A DNA stretch of 10,745 bases from an uncultured Aquimarina sp. (GTDB lineage Bacteria > Bacteroidota > Bacteroidia > Flavobacteriales > Flavobacteriaceae). A program made the translations under genes and the position numbers. The stretch covers positions 1 to 10,745 of the forward strand of contig CALGNG010000067.1 of the NCBI GenBank assembly GCA_937958735.1, written 5' to 3'. Positions 1-6,180 of this stretch are shown here, piece by piece. The notes below the pieces were generated by a model, which saw only the letters and a list, made by a program, of their open reading frames with translations, was not told the origin of the DNA and made no database searches. How positions within the stretch are numbered: position 1 is the first letter of the stretch; every line of letters begins with the position of its first letter.

Positions 1-44
1 ATACCGTCACGTGCTTCAATATCAAATTTTATACTTTTTGCCAT
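1..44 (-). CDS. groL: Chaperonin GroEL (60 kDa), N-terminal 14 codons only
   Basis: The ATG is at 44-42 on the minus strand and the frame reads MAKSIKFDIEARDG before running off the left edge. This is the usual N-terminus of Bacteroidota GroEL, the ATP-driven double-ring chaperonin that folds cytosolic proteins with GroES. It lies 110 nt downstream of groS on the same strand, the standard groSL order. The leader is A-rich with no clear Shine-Dalgarno. The left arm of an intergenic inverted repeat ends only about 8 nt from the start codon. The identification rests on few residues plus synteny, but both agree. Confidence 0.93.
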   Translation of the reverse strand, partial: MAKSIKFDIEARDG

Positions 45-51
45 GGTTTTT

Positions 52-154
52 TAGCTTTTAGCCTTCAGCAGTTAACTGTAAGCTATATTTTTTAATTAAT
101 TTTTATAGTAAAAATGAAAAAAGCTAACAGCAAATAACTGATAGCTAATAGCTA
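52..154. repeat. Imperfect inverted repeat between groS and groL
   Basis: Arms at 52-93 and 113-154 pair in one register around a roughly 19-nt AT-rich centre. Matching blocks are 52-56/150-154 (TAGCT/AGCTA), 58-62/144-148, 65-68/138-141, 76-79/127-130 and 81-84/122-125. T-rich 86-93 then lies mostly opposite A-rich 113-120. A seven-base central block (69-75/131-137) and a few single positions do not pair. The right arm begins directly after the groS stop codon, so the structure fills the intercistronic RNA. It could set the GroES:GroEL ratio, protect RNA ends, or be a degenerate copy of a dispersed intergenic palindrome. The pairing is seen; the role is inferred. Confidence 0.6.
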
Positions 155-430
155 TTATAAAATAGCTAAAATGTCGTCCTCACGCATTATTAAATAGTCT
201 CCACCTTCTACCTTCAATTCTGTACCAGAGTACTTCCCATAAAGAACTGTATCCCCTACATTTACCGTCATTTCGTGATCTTTTTTACCATTCCCAACAG
301 CTACTACTTTTCCTTTTTGAGGCTTTTCTTTTGCAGTGTCTGGTATGTATAGTCCAGAAGCAGTCTTGGTTTCGGCCGCTACTGGCTCTATAAGCACGCG
401 ATCGGCTAATGGTTTAATTGATACTCCCAT
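155..430 (-). CDS. groS: Co-chaperonin GroES (10 kDa)
   Basis: This 91-residue protein has the normal GroES length. GroES is the heptameric lid of the GroEL folding chamber in the cytosol. It opens with [12 protein letters not shown] (5-16), the conserved first strand. The mobile loop covers about 17-33, with L27-Y28-I29 at the position of the GroEL-binding hydrophobic tripeptide. It ends with the conserved core [14 protein letters not shown] (58-71) and [14 protein letters not shown] (78-91). The ATG at 430 is the only sensible start because family similarity begins at residue 4. It is followed by groL on the same strand. A terminator and a candidate promoter separate it from secG, so it likely starts its own transcript. 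The leader is AT-rich without a Shine-Dalgarno. Confidence 0.98.
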   Translation of the reverse strand: MGVSIKPLADRVLIEPVAAETKTASGLYIPDTAKEKPQKGKVVAVGNGKKDHEMTVNVGDTVLYGKYSGTELKVEGGDYLIMREDDILAIL

Positions 431-477
431 GTTGATTATATTATTTTAATTAAATTAATTTCGATATGTTTTCTTTT

Positions 478-492
478 TCAGAAATTATGCCA
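478..492 (-). promoter_or_regulatory. Candidate sigma54-like (-24/-12) promoter of groSL
   Basis: Read on the minus strand this is TGGCATAATTTCTGA. The -24 half TGGCA matches the sigma54 consensus (TGGCAC-N5-TTGC) and the spacing from GG to the -12 position is the required 10 nt. The -12 dinucleotide is GA instead of GC, which weakens the match. It would give a leader of about 38 nt before the groS ATG. No well-spaced TTG/TAnnTTTG pair is seen between 431 and 520. A nearby gene encodes a sigma54-activator-type protein. This is a pattern match, not proof. Confidence 0.35.
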
Positions 493-520
493 TTTCAATT
501 TTGCTGACATTTTTAAAGCA

Positions 521-555
521 AAAATGCCGACTTGTCAGTTACAAATCGGCATTTT
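521..555 (-). terminator. Strong hairpin terminator after secG
   Basis: Arms AAAATGCCGA (521-530) and TCGGCATTTT (546-555) are perfectly complementary. An inner stem TTGT/ACAA (532-535/541-544), set off by one C-A mismatch, closes on the five-base loop CAGTT. On the minus strand the stem ends in a five-T run starting 24 nt past the secG stop, so it should end the miaB-to-secG transcript before groS. AT-rich sequence on both sides means it may also work from the plus strand. Confidence 0.85.
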
Positions 556-578
556 ATATTTTATAAGATTAAAAAAAA

Positions 579-908
579 TTACTCTGCAGAGTTGTCTTCT
601 TCTAATAATTCTGGAATTACTTCCTCTGTTCCTTCTCCTTCTCCTTCTCCTACTTTAGAATCTTGTACACCTCTACCGTCCATTATAGAAACATTAGAAA
701 GCAATATTAAAGCCAAAAGTAATGTAGCCAAAGCCCAAGTACTTTTATCTAAAAAATCTGTAGTTTTTTGCACACCACCCATTTGTTGTGTACCCCCTCC
801 AAATGAAGAAGATAACCCTCCTCCTTTAGGGTTTTGAACCATTATTACTAGTACTAGTAATAATGCTACTACTACGATTAATGCTAAAAATATAGAAAAT
901 GTACTCAT
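579..908 (-). CDS. secG: Preprotein translocase subunit SecG
   Basis: This is a 109-residue inner-membrane partner of SecYE, which helps preproteins through the Sec channel. There are two hydrophobic segments, about 3-24 and 57-76. They are joined by the family signature VQNPKGGGL (24-32) and a Gly/Ser/Gln-rich cytoplasmic loop (28-45). The tail is acidic and contains an EGEGEG run (88-93). The ATG at 908 is chosen because the first membrane helix begins at once; an upstream in-frame extension to 971 would run into the preceding gene. That gene stops 4 nt upstream, so secG is the last cistron of the operon and is followed by a hairpin terminator. A 26-bp palindrome lies within its first helix codons. 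Confidence 0.95.
   Translation of the reverse strand: MSTFSIFLALIVVVALLLVLVIMVQNPKGGGLSSSFGGGTQQMGGVQKTTDFLDKSTWALATLLLALILLSNVSIMDGRGVQDSKVGEGEGEGTEEVIPELLEEDNSAE
631..650. repeat. Six-base tandem repeat in the secG tail
   Basis: The unit CCTTCT (plus strand) occurs three times and is followed by CC. On the coding strand it yields alternating Gly-Glu codons (residues about 87-94 of SecG). The unit is a multiple of three, so slippage would change the acidic tail length without a frameshift. Confidence 0.8.
840..865. repeat. Perfect 26-bp palindrome inside secG
   Basis: The half-site CATTATTACTAGT (840-852) is followed directly by its exact reverse complement (853-865). Neighbouring bases 839 and 866 do not pair. 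It covers about codons 15-23 of secG (roughly ALLLVLVIM, first membrane helix). In RNA it would fold into a long AU-rich hairpin some 45-70 nt after the start codon. TTA/CTA/GTA codon repetition makes such a palindrome easier to arise by chance. Confidence 0.9.
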
Positions 909-912
909 AATT

Positions 913-1722
913 TTATTTATTATTATCCTGCAATTTTTTAATTGCCCGAATTTGGTCTGCAAATAAACCACTTTTTTCGGGATTTTTCAAACTTAAAATT
1001 TTATATGCCTGAATTGCTTTTTTATAATTCCCTTGGGCTATATATACTTTAGCTAAAGTCTCCGTCATTAAATCCTCTGCTGGAACTTGATTATGAATAG
1101 CTAGATTAGTAATTTGTGTTGATTTTTTTACTGGTTTTATCTTAGGATTGTTCTTTAAAAAATTTTCTATTAAAGAACTTTCTATTAGTTTTTTTCTTTT
1201 AGGTTTTTCTTCTTCTCTAACTATGGGCTCTAAAGCCGATAACTTTAACCACTCTGCAAAGGAATGGGTTTCTTCTTTAGAAAAATCCAACGGAGCTTGT
1301 GGTATTATTTCTAACGCTTCTTCCTCTTCTTTATTTTCTTGCGCTATTACCGATTCGAATAACGAGGCTTCGTTAATATGAATTACTTCTTCCGAAACCA
1401 CCTCTACGTCCAATTCCACACCTACCTTCTCTAATTCTTTCTCTTCCAAAACTTCTACCTCTGTAACCGCAGGCTCTTTAGCTTCTGTTTTTTTAGAACT
1501 AATAAAGTCAAATAAAACCTCTCTATCTGTAGTATACGCCGCTGTTTCTTTTAATCTGCTATTGTACACAAAACTACCACCATCTTTTAATGCCTTTAAC
1601 TGCAATGCTCTTGGACATTGAAAATAAGGGTAATTACCTATAGCAGACTGAAGCTCTGAAACATCCGAGGCTTGAACTAAACTTGGGTTTTTTAATAAAT
1701 AAATTAATTGCCTCACCTCCAT
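913..1722 (-). CDS. Acidic protein with one C-terminal TPR, unknown function
   Basis: This is a 269-residue protein of unknown function. The N-terminal part (1-75, MEVRQLIYLLKNPS) looks helical and folded. Residues 80-145 form a strongly acidic Glu/Val-rich linker. Short motifs HSFAEWLKL (153-161) and LIENFLKNNPKI (184-195) follow, the latter after a Lys/Arg-rich patch. The C-terminus holds one tetratricopeptide-like helix pair (219-252, LAKVYIAQGNYKKAIQAYKI). There is no signal peptide or membrane span, so it is probably cytosolic. The ATG at 1722 is chosen because it overlaps the lptE stop as TAATG; a TTG two codons upstream is less likely. It ends 4 nt before secG. A scaffold or adaptor role is only suggested by the TPR and the acidic linker. 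Confidence 0.85.
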   Translation of the reverse strand: MEVRQLIYLLKNPSLVQASDVSELQSAIGNYPYFQCPRALQLKALKDGGSFVYNSRLKETAAYTTDREVLFDFISSKKTEAKEPAVTEVEVLEEKELEKVGVELDVEVVSEEVIHINEASLFESVIAQENKEEEEALEIIPQAPLDFSKEETHSFAEWLKLSALEPIVREEEKPKRKKLIESSLIENFLKNNPKIKPVKKSTQITNLAIHNQVPAEDLMTETLAKVYIAQGNYKKAIQAYKILSLKNPEKSGLFADQIRAIKKLQDNNK

Positions 1723-2231
1723 TACCAACGCGCTAATGTTTCGTTTACCATATCTTGGGTAAGACGTTCTATAATAATCTCATGAGCTTCTTCCTCTACC
1801 GCACCAGACAGTTGTGCAGCCCCAGGGAAATCAAAGAAAAAGGAGAAGGTACGCTCTAAATCGTTCTTTTCGTTTGTGGTATCGATATAGCGCATTCTTA
1901 CCGCTACAGTTAATCGGTTTTCTGCCGCGGTTTGGTCTGCAGTAGCCGTATTGGGAGAGACAAAATAATTAATAATTTCTCCTTCGTATACAATATCTCC
2001 TTTATTAGTGGTTAGACTTAAATTGGTTTGATTTAATATAAAGTCTTGCAATGTTGTCGTCAACTGCCTATCAAAAGAAGGGATTACAATGGCTGCTTCG
2101 TTGACAAACGGTCGTACTTCAAAAGTTTTCACATCCGAACTTAGAGAAATCCCACTAAACGAATAGATCCCACAGCCCAAAAAACTAAGCAATACTCCGA
2201 CAGAAAATAAGACGTAAAAAAACTTTTTCAT
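1722..2231 (-). CDS. lptE: LptE-family LPS-assembly lipoprotein
   Basis: This 169-residue protein resembles LptE, the outer-membrane lipoprotein that plugs the LptD barrel and helps place LPS on the cell surface. A lipoprotein signal is clear: MKK, a hydrophobic core (4-18) and the lipobox FLGC with C20 lipidated. The mature part begins GIYSFSG and has the family layout: a strand ending in FEVRPFVNEA (37-46), a helix with QLTTTLQDFILNQTNLSL (56-73), strands YEGEIINYFV and LTVAVRMRY, and a C-terminal helix rich in Glu and Arg. The ATG at 2231 shares one base with the upstream regulator stop (TAATG), and its own stop shares one base with the next ATG. Family assignment rests on pattern and the lipoprotein context, not on a search. 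Confidence 0.85.
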   Translation of the reverse strand: MKKFFYVLFSVGVLLSFLGCGIYSFSGISLSSDVKTFEVRPFVNEAAIVIPSFDRQLTTTLQDFILNQTNLSLTTNKGDIVYEGEIINYFVSPNTATADQTAAENRLTVAVRMRYIDTTNEKNDLERTFSFFFDFPGAAQLSGAVEEEAHEIIIERLTQDMVNETLARW

Positions 2232-3511
2232 TATAAATCGTATTGTTTTATTTTTCGATACAAAGTACGCTCGCTAATTCCTAATTCTTCTGCTGCAAGC
2301 TTTCGCTTTCCTTTGTGGCGCTCTAAAGATTTTTTTATTAGCTCTAATTCTTTATCCTGTAAAGATAAGGTTTCTTCCTCCTCTACTTCTTCTGCAAAAT
2401 GGTATTTATCTTCCTCTACATTTTGCACTACTGGAGCTTCTATTTGTAGGTATTCCGATTTAGATTCGGCATAGGGTTCTTCTGGGTATTTAGTAACTTC
2501 TTCGCTCTCGTTATCTACAGAAGTATTCCCGTAAATTTTATTTATCAAACTTTCGTTATCTTTTTGCACCTCTTTAGCGTCTCCATTTTTCATTAACTCT
2601 AAAGTTAATTTCTTAAGATCACTCAAGTCACTTTTCATATCAAAAAGAACTTTATACAAAATTTCTCGTTCGTTTTTAAAATCACTATCTGGGCTTTTAT
2701 CGGAAACTACTGCTGGCAAATTAGAACCTAAATTGGGTAAATAATTACGCAATGTTAAAGTGGTTACACTTCTGTTTTGTTCTAAAACAGAAATCTGCTC
2801 TGCTACGTTTCGCAATTGTCTTATATTTCCGTTCCAATGGTATTTTTCTAGCAAAAACACTGCGTCATCCTCCAACCTAATAGTGGGCATTTTGTATTTT
2901 GTAGCAAAATCCGAGGCAAATTTCCTGAAAAGTAAATGAATATCTCCTTTACGCTCTCTTAGCGGAGGCAATCCAATTTCTATAGTACTAAGCCTATAGT
3001 ATAAATCTTCTCTAAATTTTCCTTTTTTAATAGCTTCGAACATATTTACGTTTGTAGCAGCCACAATACGCACATCTGTTTTTTGTACTTTAGAAGATCC
3101 TACTTTTATAAATTCTTTATTTTCTAAAACTCTAAGCAGCCTTACTTGGGTCGTTAATGGAAGTTCTCCTACTTCGTCCAAAAAAACAGTACCACCATTG
3201 GCTTCCTCAAAATACCCATTACGGGTAGTTGTTGCACCTGTAAAGGCTCCTTTTTCGTGACCAAAGAGTTCACTATCTATAGTACCCTCTGGGATAGCAC
3301 CACAGTTAACAGCTATTAACTTCCCGTGCTTGCGATGCGATAATGAGTGTACAATTTTAGGCATACTCTCCTTGCCCACTCCACTTTCTCCTACAATCAA
3401 GACCGAAATATCTGTAGGCGCTACTTGAATTGCTTTTTCTATAGAGCGATTCAACTTAGGGTCGTTACCAATAATCCCAAAACGTTGCTTTGTCGCTTGT
3501 ATTGATTCCAT
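2231..3511 (-). CDS. Sigma54-activator-type AAA+ regulator with Fis-type HTH, no receiver domain
   Basis: This 426-residue protein is a bacterial enhancer-binding protein that would use ATP to remodel RNA polymerase-sigma54. The AAA+ domain starts almost at once (about 10-255). It has Walker A GESGVGKE (41-48), the sigma54-contacting GAFTGA loop (89-94), Walker B GGTVFLDEV (106-114, D112/E113), ATN sensor I (152-154), the arginine-finger segment FREDLYYRLS (166-175) and GNIRQLRNV (228-236). A long, acidic, low-complexity linker (about 265-385) leads to a Fis-type helix-turn-helix (388-426). There is no N-terminal receiver, PAS or GAF domain, as in PspF, so control must be by a partner, by expression level, or through the linker. 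It starts 24 nt after miaB and overlaps lptE by one base. Targets are unknown; a possible one is the groSL promoter. Confidence 0.95.
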   Translation of the reverse strand: MESIQATKQRFGIIGNDPKLNRSIEKAIQVAPTDISVLIVGESGVGKESMPKIVHSLSHRKHGKLIAVNCGAIPEGTIDSELFGHEKGAFTGATTTRNGYFEEANGGTVFLDEVGELPLTTQVRLLRVLENKEFIKVGSSKVQKTDVRIVAATNVNMFEAIKKGKFREDLYYRLSTIEIGLPPLRERKGDIHLLFRKFASDFATKYKMPTIRLEDDAVFLLEKYHWNGNIRQLRNVAEQISVLEQNRSVTTLTLRNYLPNLGSNLPAVVSDKSPDSDFKNEREILYKVLFDMKSDLSDLKKLTLELMKNGDAKEVQKDNESLINKIYGNTSVDNESEEVTKYPEEPYAESKSEYLQIEAPVVQNVEEDKYHFAEEVEEEETLSLQDKELELIKKSLERHKGKRKLAAEELGISERTLYRKIKQYDL

Positions 3512-3535
3512 AAAATAATTCGTCGTTAAAGAATA

Positions 3536-4984
3536 CTAATTATTATCTGAATACCCCACAGCAACACCAATCATGGTTGCACTGGTACAACTCTCTATTT
3601 TCACCATTACAAAATCCCCTACTTTATACTGCTCTTTAGGAAAAACTGCTACGGCATTTTGGGTTGCTCGTCCACTCCATTGCTCTTGCGAACGTTTCGA
3701 TTCTTTTTCGATTAAAATCTCTACCGTTTGCCCCACAAATGTTTCTAAACGCTCTCCACTATGCTTTTGTTGTAAATCTATAATTTCCGATAATCGTCGT
3801 TTTTTATCTGCCGCAGATACGTCATCTTCCATTTTACGGGCAGCCGTTGTTCCTGGTCGTTCCGAGTACGCAAACATAAAACCATACTCATATTTCACAA
3901 ATTCCATCATACTAAGTGTGTCTTGATGGTCTTGCTCTGTTTCGGTAGGAAAACCTACTATAATATCTTGCGAAATAGCACATTCTGGAATGCGCTTCTT
4001 AATATTCGCAATCAAATCCATATACTCTTCTCTAGAGTGTTGGCGATTCATTTCTTTAAGAATCCGATTACTTCCACTTTGTATTGGTAAGTGAATATAT
4101 TTACAAATATTGCGATGTTTAGCCATTACATCTATTACATCCATAGTCATATCCTGTGGATTAGAAGTTGTAAATCGCAATCTTAATTTTGGGTACTTTA
4201 CGGCTACCATATCCAATAGCTTCGAAAAATTTGTCGAAGTTGCTTTTTGCAATTCACTGGCTTTTTCGAAATCTTTTTTAAGACCGCCTCCATACCACAA
4301 ATAACTATCTACATTTTGTCCCAGCAAAGTAATCTCTTTAAAATTCTTAGCTACTAAATCGTCTACTTCTTCTATTATACTTTGCGGATCTCTACTACGC
4401 TCTCTACCACGAGTAAAAGGCACTACACAAAAAGTACACATATTATCGCAACCACGTGTAATGGTAACAAATGCCGAAACACCATTACTTTGTAATCTTA
4501 CTGGAGATACATCTGCGTAGGTTTCGTCTCTAGACAAAATTACATTTACAGCATCCCTACCTGCATCTACTTCTTTTATTAGGTTAGGTAAATCTTTATA
4601 AGCATCTGGCCCTACAACCAAGTCTACAATTTTTTCTTCTTCAAGAAATTTATCTTTTAACCTTTCTGCCATACAGCCTAACACTCCCACTTTCATGTTC
4701 TTATTATGACTTTGTTTTACAGCATTATATTTCTCCAAACGCTTACGCACCGTTTGCTCTGCTTTATCTCTAATAGAACACGTATTTACCAACACCAAAT
4801 CTGCTTCCTCTAATTTATTGGTGGTGTTAAAACCTTCAGAAGCCATAATAGAAGCAACTACTTCGCTATCGCTAAAATTCATTTGGCAACCGTAACTTTC
4901 TATAAAAAGTTTACGTGTATTTTTCTTATCATTTTTAACAACCAAGGCTTCCCCTTGCTTATTTTCGTCAATTATTTTCTCCAT
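3536..4984 (-). CDS. miaB: tRNA-2-methylthio-N6-dimethylallyladenosine synthase MiaB
   Basis: This 482-residue radical-SAM methylthiotransferase turns i6A37 into ms2i6A37 in tRNAs reading UNN codons. The N-terminal UPF0004 domain begins KLFIESYGCQMNFSDSE and holds the cluster ligands C33, C69 and C104. The radical-SAM motif CxxxCxxC is C179/C183/C186 in RGCDNMCTFC. Other marks are HLPIQSGSN (298-306) and GFPTET (344-349). A TRAM RNA-binding domain closes the protein (about 410-475). An in-frame start exists at 5077, but the ATG at 4984 is preferred. The extra 31 residues look unconserved, family members start near MEK, and a good promoter (5009-5039) lies inside the extension. It is the first gene of the minus-strand operon. 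Confidence 0.95.
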   Translation of the reverse strand: MEKIIDENKQGEALVVKNDKKNTRKLFIESYGCQMNFSDSEVVASIMASEGFNTTNKLEEADLVLVNTCSIRDKAEQTVRKRLEKYNAVKQSHNKNMKVGVLGCMAERLKDKFLEEEKIVDLVVGPDAYKDLPNLIKEVDAGRDAVNVILSRDETYADVSPVRLQSNGVSAFVTITRGCDNMCTFCVVPFTRGRERSRDPQSIIEEVDDLVAKNFKEITLLGQNVDSYLWYGGGLKKDFEKASELQKATSTNFSKLLDMVAVKYPKLRLRFTTSNPQDMTMDVIDVMAKHRNICKYIHLPIQSGSNRILKEMNRQHSREEYMDLIANIKKRIPECAISQDIIVGFPTETEQDHQDTLSMMEFVKYEYGFMFAYSERPGTTAARKMEDDVSAADKKRRLSEIIDLQQKHSGERLETFVGQTVEILIEKESKRSQEQWSGRATQNAVAVFPKEQYKVGDFVMVKIESCTSATMIGVAVGYSDNN

Positions 4985-5008
4985 AAAACAACTACAACAT
5001 TTAGAGTG

Positions 5009-5039
5009 CAAAGGTAAATCAAAATAACGAAGTGCCAAA
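5009..5039 (-). promoter_or_regulatory. Flavobacterial promoter of the miaB operon
   Basis: On the minus strand a -33 TTTG (5039-5036) is followed, after 19 nt, by TACCTTTG (5016-5009), an exact match to the Bacteroidota -7 element TAnnTTTG. Transcription would begin near 5003, leaving a leader of about 19 nt before the ATG at 4984. This supports the shorter miaB start. The TGGCAC at 5038-5033 resembles a sigma54 -24 half, but no -12 half follows. Confidence 0.75.
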
Positions 5040-5051
5040 GTGTCAGACACT
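5039..5051. promoter_or_regulatory. 13-bp palindrome abutting the miaB -33 element
   Basis: AGTGTCAGACACT is a perfect palindrome with six-base arms around a central A. It touches the upstream edge of the miaB -33 element and lies in the miaB/deacylase divergent gap. The position suits an operator or activator site for a dimeric DNA-binding protein. Which protein, if any, binds is unknown. Confidence 0.45.
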
Positions 5052-5101
5052 CCATTACTTTTCTTATTTAAAAACACAAAACACGACTTATTTTACTTTA
5101 T

Positions 5102-5109
5102 TAAATTTG
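5102..5109 (+). promoter_or_regulatory. Possible -7 element for the deacylase gene
   Basis: TAAATTTG matches TAnnTTTG exactly on the plus strand and would give a leader of about 55 nt before the GTG at 5171. No TTG is found at the right distance upstream, and the AT-rich background makes chance matches likely. Confidence 0.25.
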
Positions 5110-5170
5110 AGGTAAATCTACTTACCAAACCATATAATTTCTTTTCTTTGAACTCTAATTTTTCTAGAAA

Positions 5171-6103
5171 GTGATTAAACGCAATACCCCTATATTTATT
5201 TACTTCTTTTTTCTTACAACTATTACAAGTTTTGCACAAAAAGAAAAAAAAACCCACAAACATCTAATTGCCGCGACTTACGAAAATGATGTATTTATAC
5301 TAGAAGATCGGTACTACTCTTTTGGAAACCTTATCGATTACAGAAGGGTCTTAGAATCTGATTTTATATTCAAAAACACCAAAGAAGACCAACTGCAACT
5401 AAATTTTACCTTAGGGCAAAAAGGTTTTACTCCAGACGAGTTTGAACAATCTGACGTTAGCTTATACGACTACCCTTATGCCGGATGGCTATTTTTAGAT
5501 AGCGAAATTACCAAATCCAATCAAAAAAGAATTTTTGCTATAGGTATTGAGGCTGGACTTACCGGACCTGCTTCTTTTGCAGATGTAATCCAAGAATTGA
5601 TACACGAAGTATTTAATTTTGAAAACCAACCTACTTGGGTAGCTCAAATTCCCACCGCACTTTTAGCTGATTTTAAAAGTCGTTATTCTTTTGAGTTTTC
5701 TTCAAAAAAAGAACATTCTTTTTTAACAATAATTAGTAGCGGAGCCGTAGGACTAAAAGACGTTTTTCTAGAGGAGGAGGCACTGTTTTCTTTTGGAAAA
5801 AGAAACCCTATAAATAAGACAACGTTATTTAACAACATCCCCAACTCTAAAAGAGAATTCTATGGTTACATTGGGGCTGGCTACAGGTATGTTGCCTATA
5901 ACCATTTTATAGAAGGCGCTATTTTTAATAATAATGCACCTTTTACTTTAGGAATAAAAAATCATTTATTTAAATTAAGAGTTGGCACTAGTTTCCAGAT
6001 AGGTTCTCAAATTATAAAGCTAGAACACTACTACAATACAGCAGAAAACAACCTATCCAAATCGCATCAATATACGTCTATAAGTATCGAGCGATTTTTT
6101 TAA
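5171..6103 (+). CDS. LpxR-family (DUF2219) outer-membrane lipid A deacylase
   Basis: This 310-residue protein is predicted to be an outer-membrane barrel. LpxR in Salmonella removes the 3'-acyloxyacyl group of lipid A using calcium. A signal peptide (1-23, basic start, hydrophobic core, ends SFAQ) is present and the last residue is Phe, as usual for barrel proteins. Family blocks visible are ENDVF...DRYYSFG (38-52), YPYAGW (101-106), GIEAGLTGP (125-133) and QELIH (141-145). Known LpxR active-site positions appear kept: N39-D40, S50 (Thr in Salmonella), Q141 and H145 with the same four-residue spacing. The GTG start is required because no later Met keeps the signal peptide. It diverges from the miaB-lptE operon. 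The family call is firm; activity on this organism's lipid A is inferred. Confidence 0.88.
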   Translation: MIKRNTPIFIYFFFLTTITSFAQKEKKTHKHLIAATYENDVFILEDRYYSFGNLIDYRRVLESDFIFKNTKEDQLQLNFTLGQKGFTPDEFEQSDVSLYDYPYAGWLFLDSEITKSNQKRIFAIGIEAGLTGPASFADVIQELIHEVFNFENQPTWVAQIPTALLADFKSRYSFEFSSKKEHSFLTIISSGAVGLKDVFLEEEALFSFGKRNPINKTTLFNNIPNSKREFYGYIGAGYRYVAYNHFIEGAIFNNNAPFTLGIKNHLFKLRVGTSFQIGSQIIKLEHYYNTAENNLSKSHQYTSISIERFF

Positions 6104-6125
6104 AAAAACACATTATTCACATCTT

Positions 6126-6159
6126 CTGCACATAAATTATTAAAATCTATATATTTTTG
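6126..6159 (+). promoter_or_regulatory. Probable promoter of topA
   Basis: TATTTTTG (6152-6159) is an exact TAnnTTTG -7 element followed by TAGC. It leaves about 15 nt of leader before the topA ATG. The -33 side is weak: CTG at 6126-6128 with a 23-nt spacer. The other cue is that the 77-nt gap after the deacylase gene contains no other candidate. Confidence 0.55.
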
Positions 6160-6180
6160 TAGCTGTAAAAATAATAATTC

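Noticed and set aside
532..837. Plus-strand open frame opposite secG
   Set aside because: It is antisense to a clear secG, rich in Ser/Pro from reversed Glu/Gly codons, and has no family features.
1148..1381. Plus-strand open frame opposite the TPR gene
   Set aside because: Short, Ser/Phe-rich reverse image of the acidic linker, without a promoter or leader.
5021..5038. TTGGCAC upstream of miaB as a sigma54 promoter
   Set aside because: Only the -24 half matches; the bases at the -12 position are TT, while a full housekeeping-type promoter overlaps the site.
6086..6108. Short ATCG-AG-CGAT symmetry followed by seven T and seven A at the end of the deacylase gene, possible terminator
   Set aside because: The two-base loop is too tight and the rest is only an A/T run; no credible hairpin supports a terminator call.
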